DNA of 21,254 nucleotides, taken from contig NBIV01000553.1 of assembly GCA_003194525.1 (NCBI GenBank), positions 1 to 21,254 on the forward strand, given 5' to 3'. Positions 18,501-21,254 of the stretch are shown here, piece by piece. Position 1 is the first letter of the stretch. Each line of letters begins with the position of its first letter. The notes below the pieces were generated by a model. The model was not told the origin of the DNA and searched no databases. It worked only from the letters and a program-made list of their open reading frames with translations. The stretch is from Gracilariopsis chorda (taxonomy: Eukaryota; Rhodophyta; Florideophyceae; Gracilariales; Gracilariaceae). A program made the position numbers and the translations under genes.

Positions 18501-19833
18501 TAACACCGACACTGTCGTGGTAGAGATGGGGGACACGCACGAACGGATTTCCCGTGATCGTGTTGTCCTCGCCCCTCCTCACTCGTCAGAGGTAGTCCTG
18601 GATCCAGGCAACCCCGTTTCTACGGACTCCGCTACACCGGAACAATCCGGGAGTACTAGACCTACGGTACTACCACACCCCAGCCGGGGACTCTCAGACC
18701 TACCGACTCTGTCGGACTCACCGGCTCAGCCAGGTAATTCGGGCCCCTCAGCGCCCGCCCCTACCATGTCTGCCCCACTGGCGCGCATCTATACCCGCCA
18801 GGCGGGGAATGTTATCCCTTATCCCGCCGCTCCGTCTAAGGAGGGGGAGGAGAACACTCGTTTTCGAGGAACGATATCGCCGTCACAACGGGAAACATAC
18901 CGTAACATACGGAACACTGACCGTGGAGCACGGAGTATGTCACGCGACACTAATCCCCCGTTCCCGGGCAGTGCTGTGCAACAGGAACCAGACGCACAGG
19001 CCCTGCAAAAGCGGCAAATACACCGTTTGTCCCGGGAAAACGAGAAGCCTCACTCCAATACCGCAGCAGCGGAAAGGCAATCGCCCGATGCCTCGAAGCC
19101 GCCGTTGGCGGAAGTCCCCGCGGAAGCGGTTCAATCAGGTCGATCAGACCCGCGCCCTGCGGAGAAGGGGCGCCCAGATACGCCGGCCTCACAGGGGAAT
19201 ACCCACACCCCTCTTGGGGAAAAAGGCGGCCAAGCTGCAGTCGAAGCTTTAAGCCCTGGCTCGCAAGCACCGGAAACGCCTCCCGTCGTTGACGGAATCA
19301 AAGCCCCCGCTACGGGGAATAATTTGCGCCAACCCCCGCATCGCTGCGGCGAAGAACCGAGGAACTCGGGAATAACGCGCGCCATCGCACGCTCGAAACC
19401 GGTCGTACCGGACGCTGCTCCTCCTCACGGAGATGGTGCACTGCGCTCAGCGGCAATTCCCCTGAAAAGGGTGTCATCGGCACCTGCCCGGAACCCCCCA
19501 GAGGGGAATTTTGACCAAAATACCGGTGTACCGGAGTTAGCCCCAGGCAACCCGTCAGTAGCCGGGGACACCACGGCATCGCCGGAACGTATGGTGCAGA
19601 GCGCTCGTGCGCCTGGCAGGGAGGCGGTTTGCCACCCAATCACCGTGTCGCACGGGACCCCCCAGGGGATTGTGGAAATGCCGATCCCGCAGGAGCGGTC
19701 ATCTTCCCGCAAACTCGCGGTTCGTGCGCTCAACCGCGAAGGCGGAACCCAAGTCCCCCGCCGACTGGCGGTTCGCCCGGCCTACCGTGAAGACGGAAAC
19801 AACGACACCCCTCTGGGAACGACTTGCCGGTGA
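15439..19833 (+). CDS. Reverse transcriptase, RNase H and integrase polyprotein
   Basis: The frame is open from 15439 with its first ATG at 15553 (1426 residues from there). Reverse transcriptase: FTALDANWGYWQVPV and YLDD at 275-278 (16375-16386). RNase H: SVDTDSSDYQVG with Asp425 and Asp427, then SEKECLAVVWA and YTDHSSLRWL. Integrase: HHCC finger (HYAPIGGHPG, then FCSECA), core Asp737 in VIDILGPL, Asp797 in LSDNGKQF, and Glu833 in QVERFNRT, spaced exactly D-35-E. A GPY/F module follows (VADGPFKVISV). After it comes about 400 residues of Pro/Ser/Gly-rich, low-complexity tail. The chromodomain is not in this frame but in the -1 frame overlapping the last 43 nt. Confidence 0.93.
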   Translation, partial: WNCLHFPGCSFPDIGCQPWQTPQYLVKHQVIGSVTPHPMGMLPTKMTAADVLGVTTSSEEFTPPSEDVKSKEGEVTATSASNIPSNSELRTTPVPQDNAPSSNDRIDPEKALEALDFSHVPESHRDKLRTMLREFTTMWDGSLGEIDATEHRIDLIPGARPVAQPPYRAGPKAREEEQSQVDKMLRAGVIEPAQSPWASPVVLALKADGTWRFCVDYRRLNAVTVRDTYPIPRMDECIDSLGDATVFTALDANWGYWQVPVRQEDRDKTAFTCHAGTYRFKRMPFGLTNAPATFQRAVDILLNRFKWRSCLVYLDDIIIFSNSLDDHLTHVREVLTVLRDAGITLKLRKCEFFTDTVKYLGHIIRPGRLAIEKARVKSLVEAKEPRTQTELRSFLGLVNVYRRFIPNFSDTAAPLNALLRKGNPPKLGTFTPEQSEAFNSLKEAVTSAPILHLPKLGLPYSVDTDSSDYQVGCALFQTTPEGERHPIGYWSRSLNVHERNYSVSEKECLAVVWAMTTLRPYLMGIHFTVYTDHSSLRWLMNISDPSGRLMRWRLRLAEYDFQVIYKKGAQNTQADALSRLSTSGEALPTEDDEVPCFMAIDPDDPEHAVEARPETWDEDADFDELLASRDKSENPLPGNFVPVSPEEMIREQFGDPFCTRIRARINGGEDLPFGVNDKGYLVRKVEARPQIVVPHSLQSRVLHLSHYAPIGGHPGGRKLYLTLRRDFYWPAMAVDCYATVRFCSECAKNRVKLRKNAKKMKLFPARAPLEFIVIDILGPLLTTKRGNKFLLVITDRFSKLVRTVPLRRITALTVAQALVTHWIFVYGPPVEVLSDNGKQFVSKFFQDVCRILDVKNLFTTTYHPQCNGQVERFNRTLLAALRSYVADHPTNWDLYADAVTYAYNTQVHRTTGVSPFELVLSRTPPPVALEPQATLDNFPSVGIYRQQWKRWLSKLVPAARKSMARAQAAYKRDFDARVRGKPSPIRANNYVFIRKEYYNPEREKRHKLSPVADGPFKVISVNTDTVVVEMGDTHERISRDRVVLAPPHSSEVVLDPGNPVSTDSATPEQSGSTRPTVLPHPSRGLSDLPTLSDSPAQPGNSGPSAPAPTMSAPLARIYTRQAGNVIPYPAAPSKEGEENTRFRGTISPSQRETYRNIRNTDRGARSMSRDTNPPFPGSAVQQEPDAQALQKRQIHRLSRENEKPHSNTAAAERQSPDASKPPLAEVPAEAVQSGRSDPRPAEKGRPDTPASQGNTHTPLGEKGGQAAVEALSPGSQAPETPPVVDGIKAPATGNNLRQPPHRCGEEPRNSGITRAIARSKPVVPDAAPPHGDGALRSAAIPLKRVSSAPARNPPEGNFDQNTGVPELAPGNPSVAGDTTASPERMVQSARAPGREAVCHPITVSHGTPQGIVEMPIPQERSSSRKLAVRALNREGGTQVPRRLAVRPAYREDGNNDTPLGTTCR
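18590..19790 (+). other. Low-complexity, hairpin-dense integrase tail
   Basis: This coding region (after the GPY/F module) is rich in Pro, Ser, Gly and Arg codons and consists largely of C-run/G-run pairs, for instance perfect hairpins at 19283-19295, 19305-19317 and 19399-19411. No domain was recognised in it. Confidence 0.7.
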
Positions 19834-20219
19834 AAACCGTGGCACCACACACCCTCTTGAGGGATATTTTCCCGCATGAGCAGCGGCCACTAGGACAGCG
19901 CACGGCAACGTCGGAGTTATCGCCGAACACCCTGCCAAGGGACATTATACCGCACCGCGGGCAACCCTCGCCAGGGATTACAACCACCACCCGGCACGGC
20001 CGGCAGGTCTACGAACGAGAGTTCGTAGTAGACCGACTTGTCGGACACACCTGGGACCAGGATGGTATTCTACAATACCGCGTCCGCTGGTACGGGTACG
20101 ACCCCAGTGGGGATACGTGGGAGCCAATGGAACACCTCCCACGGTCGCAGGTCGTGCGATACCACCGTCAAACGGGAACTGCAGCTCCAGCCACGCTGGT
20201 AAATGCCCAAGTTGGGTAA
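19791..20219 (+). CDS. Chromodomain block of the chromovirus (separate frame)
   Basis: This frame is open from 19791 and overlaps the end of the integrase frame by 43 nt in the -1 frame. After a Pro/His-rich linker it has a full chromodomain (about 20007-20180): VYEREFVVDRLVGHTW, then YRVRWYGYDPSGDTWEP and HLPRSQVVRYH. The V-x-W-x-G-Y and T-W-E-P motifs are those that bind methylated histone H3 and steer chromovirus integration to heterochromatin. There is no ATG at its head, so expression needs a frameshift or splicing from the integrase frame. It could also be fused by a single-base change relative to the active parent. Confidence 0.85.
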   Translation, partial: RRKQRHPSGNDLPVKTVAPHTLLRDIFPHEQRPLGQRTATSELSPNTLPRDIIPHRGQPSPGITTTTRHGRQVYEREFVVDRLVGHTWDQDGILQYRVRWYGYDPSGDTWEPMEHLPRSQVVRYHRQTGTAAPATLVNAQVG

Positions 20220-20504
20220 CGTTGCCGCGCGAGCGGAGAGCGAAAGGAAAGGATAACAAGACAAGGTCCGTCGAAGACGGGGAACTCAACCGAGAAGCAC
20301 CGTTCTAACGGGAAAGTTTATTCAAGGGAGCAGCTAGCTCCCCACAATACTACACTACACTAACTGGCATAGCCAGGGAAAGAAGAACCAGGAAACTGGA
20401 CTAGAGGTTTCACTCACCCCCATCGTCCGGGGCGTAACCCCCAGGCAAGGCAATAGGCCAACGCGTCCGCCATGGTGGTGACATCCCCCGATACCTCGGC
20501 AGCG
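20220..20504. other. Noncoding stretch with a poly(A)-type signal on the minus strand
   Basis: No open frame of note. On the minus strand AATAAA occurs at 20322-20317, about 185 nt after the stop of the antisense gene, as expected for its 3' UTR. No LTR start or clear polypurine tract was seen on the plus strand. Confidence 0.45.
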
Positions 20505-21254
20505 CTAAGACCTGGCACCCCGGAGGAAACGTGCGATGATTTCGTTTTCATTCGCCGTCACCCCGCTGGGGATAGAAGGTCCGGCACTTGCCGTTGAAGG
20601 GTCAGCAGCCGGCTCGGCCGGAGATACCCCCTCTGGGATAGCTTCCGCGCTAGCGCCGGTTTCCTCTACGTCCATCTCCCCGGGTTCTTCCGGTTCGTTA
20701 TCGACCATTGGGTCATCCCCGCCGTATGCGCGGTAGTAGTCGTCAGAATCGACGTACCCACCGGGTGGTCTTCCGGCACATGCCGGCGTATCGCGAAGCT
20801 CTCGCGCCTCCTCGGAGGAAATTTCCTGGAACTCCCAGGGGTCGAAGTAGATAAAATCCCCCGCAAGGGCGGTGTTTCTACCGAGTCCCGGACCACCGGT
20901 GTTACCGCTGCCGCCATCCAGACGACCGCTTTGCTCCAGCGGGACCTCACTCCAGCTAACGCTGTCGATGTACCCAAGTAATTGGAGGACCTCTTCATTG
21001 TTGGCCTGGCCCCGGGGGGATGCGAAGATCCAGGTTTCGGATCGCTGCCCGCACACGCGGTTGAAGAACCAGAGACGATACTGGTCGTACGCCTCGTTGA
21101 GGATATAAGCCGCACTGCGGCCGCCCACTCCGTAACCACTACGGACCACAACCCCGACCGGGATCCTGCATGAGCAGCGAACCGAGTACGTAGTACCGGC
21201 CGGAGTTCTATGTAGCACCCCCGGCAGGCTTCATGGAAGCCCACCACTCGGGGA
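20505..21254 (-). CDS. Antisense ORF of unknown family (partial, 5' end outside)
   Basis: A 237-codon frame (21218-20505) begins at a GTG with no ATG, so its true 5' part, an upstream exon, or a frameshift must lie to the right. Blocks: a globular part with GRSAAYILNEAYDQYRLWFF and ANNEEVLQLLGYID; then GRNTALAGDFIYFDPWEF; then PPGGYVDSDDYYRAYGG; then an acidic, disordered tail rich in Glu, Pro and Ala, ending NEIIARFLRGARS. No transmembrane segment or known motif is visible. A homologous decayed copy at 10234-11670 keeps the same peptide with mostly synonymous base changes, so this strand is coding. Its downstream side carries AATAAA. It runs opposite to the chromovirus and shares its hairpin-rich composition, so it may be an accessory antisense gene of that element. 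A competing frame (21247-20666) matches the other copy for about 10 residues near 21150, so one small indel is likely. Confidence 0.6.

Larger units (their letters stand above)
11725..21254 (+). mobile_element. Ty3/gypsy chromovirus (5' LTR to beyond the window)
   Basis: A 5' LTR, primer binding site, gag, protease, RT-RNase H-integrase and chromodomain follow in the order of a Ty3/gypsy chromovirus. All catalytic residues of protease, RT, RNase H and integrase are present. The four coding blocks lie in successive -1 frames. The 3' LTR is not in the window, so the element is more than 9.5 kb, longer than usual chromoviruses (about 5-7 kb). The extra length is a long gag, a proline-rich integrase tail, and a downstream region with an antisense gene. 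I cannot prove that the last 1 kb belongs to the element. The element is full of short hairpins. Confidence 0.85.

Noticed and set aside
18809..19270. Overlapping frames in the integrase tail (18809-19252 plus, 18950-19270 minus)
   Set aside because: Low-complexity GC-rich sequence leaves all frames open; no motif supports them.
19791..19833. Slippery site for the integrase-chromodomain step (CGGAAAC)
   Set aside because: Only the AAC half fits a classic heptamer; too weak to call.
20220..20504. 3' LTR or polypurine tract after the chromodomain
   Set aside because: No match to the LTR ends (TGTGG start or GCACCACA end) or a clear purine run on the plus strand.

Overview
The window looks like a repeat-rich stretch of a microbial eukaryote genome. 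It holds one protein gene with a clear spliceosomal intron (GT...AG, CTAAC branch site, pyrimidine tract), remains of a Ty1/copia element, a decayed DNA transposon, and a well preserved Ty3/gypsy chromovirus. The host part is compact: two convergent genes have stop codons 24 bp apart. A unicellular red alga, an oomycete or a fungus would all fit; I cannot decide from sequence alone.

Layout. 1-176: one or two LTR 3' ends of the chromovirus type, lying against the cut end of a copia reverse transcriptase. 178-2438: minus-strand, frame-broken copia polyprotein (protease, integrase, RT). 2450-3732: further decayed minus-strand coding sequence of unknown identity, possibly the gag part of that element, with a TATA-like box beyond it at 3780. 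4438-5448 (+): membrane-anchored protein with a degenerate FkbM/SAM-methyltransferase-like fold. 5473-6078 (-): guanine/guanosine deaminase of the CDA fold, two exons. 6621-6810: dense GGGTGA/TCACCC inverted motifs. 7053-10200 (+): decayed DDE transposase, tentatively PiggyBac-like. 10234-11670 (+): decayed copy of an unrecognised gene.

11725 to beyond the right edge: a chromovirus with 5' LTR, primer binding site, gag, protease, RT-RNase H-integrase and chromodomain. The four coding blocks lie in successive -1 frames with short overlaps, and their catalytic residues are intact. Downstream of the chromodomain, on the opposite strand, is an open frame (20505 to beyond 21218) homologous to the decayed gene at 10234-11670. 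The changes between the two copies are mostly synonymous in the best matched block, so this antisense frame appears to be a real protein gene carried with, or beside, the retrotransposon.

The most unusual global signal is that the chromovirus, coding parts included, is saturated with tiny perfect hairpins (5-bp stem, about 3-nt loop), far more than chance and unlike the neighbouring host genes.
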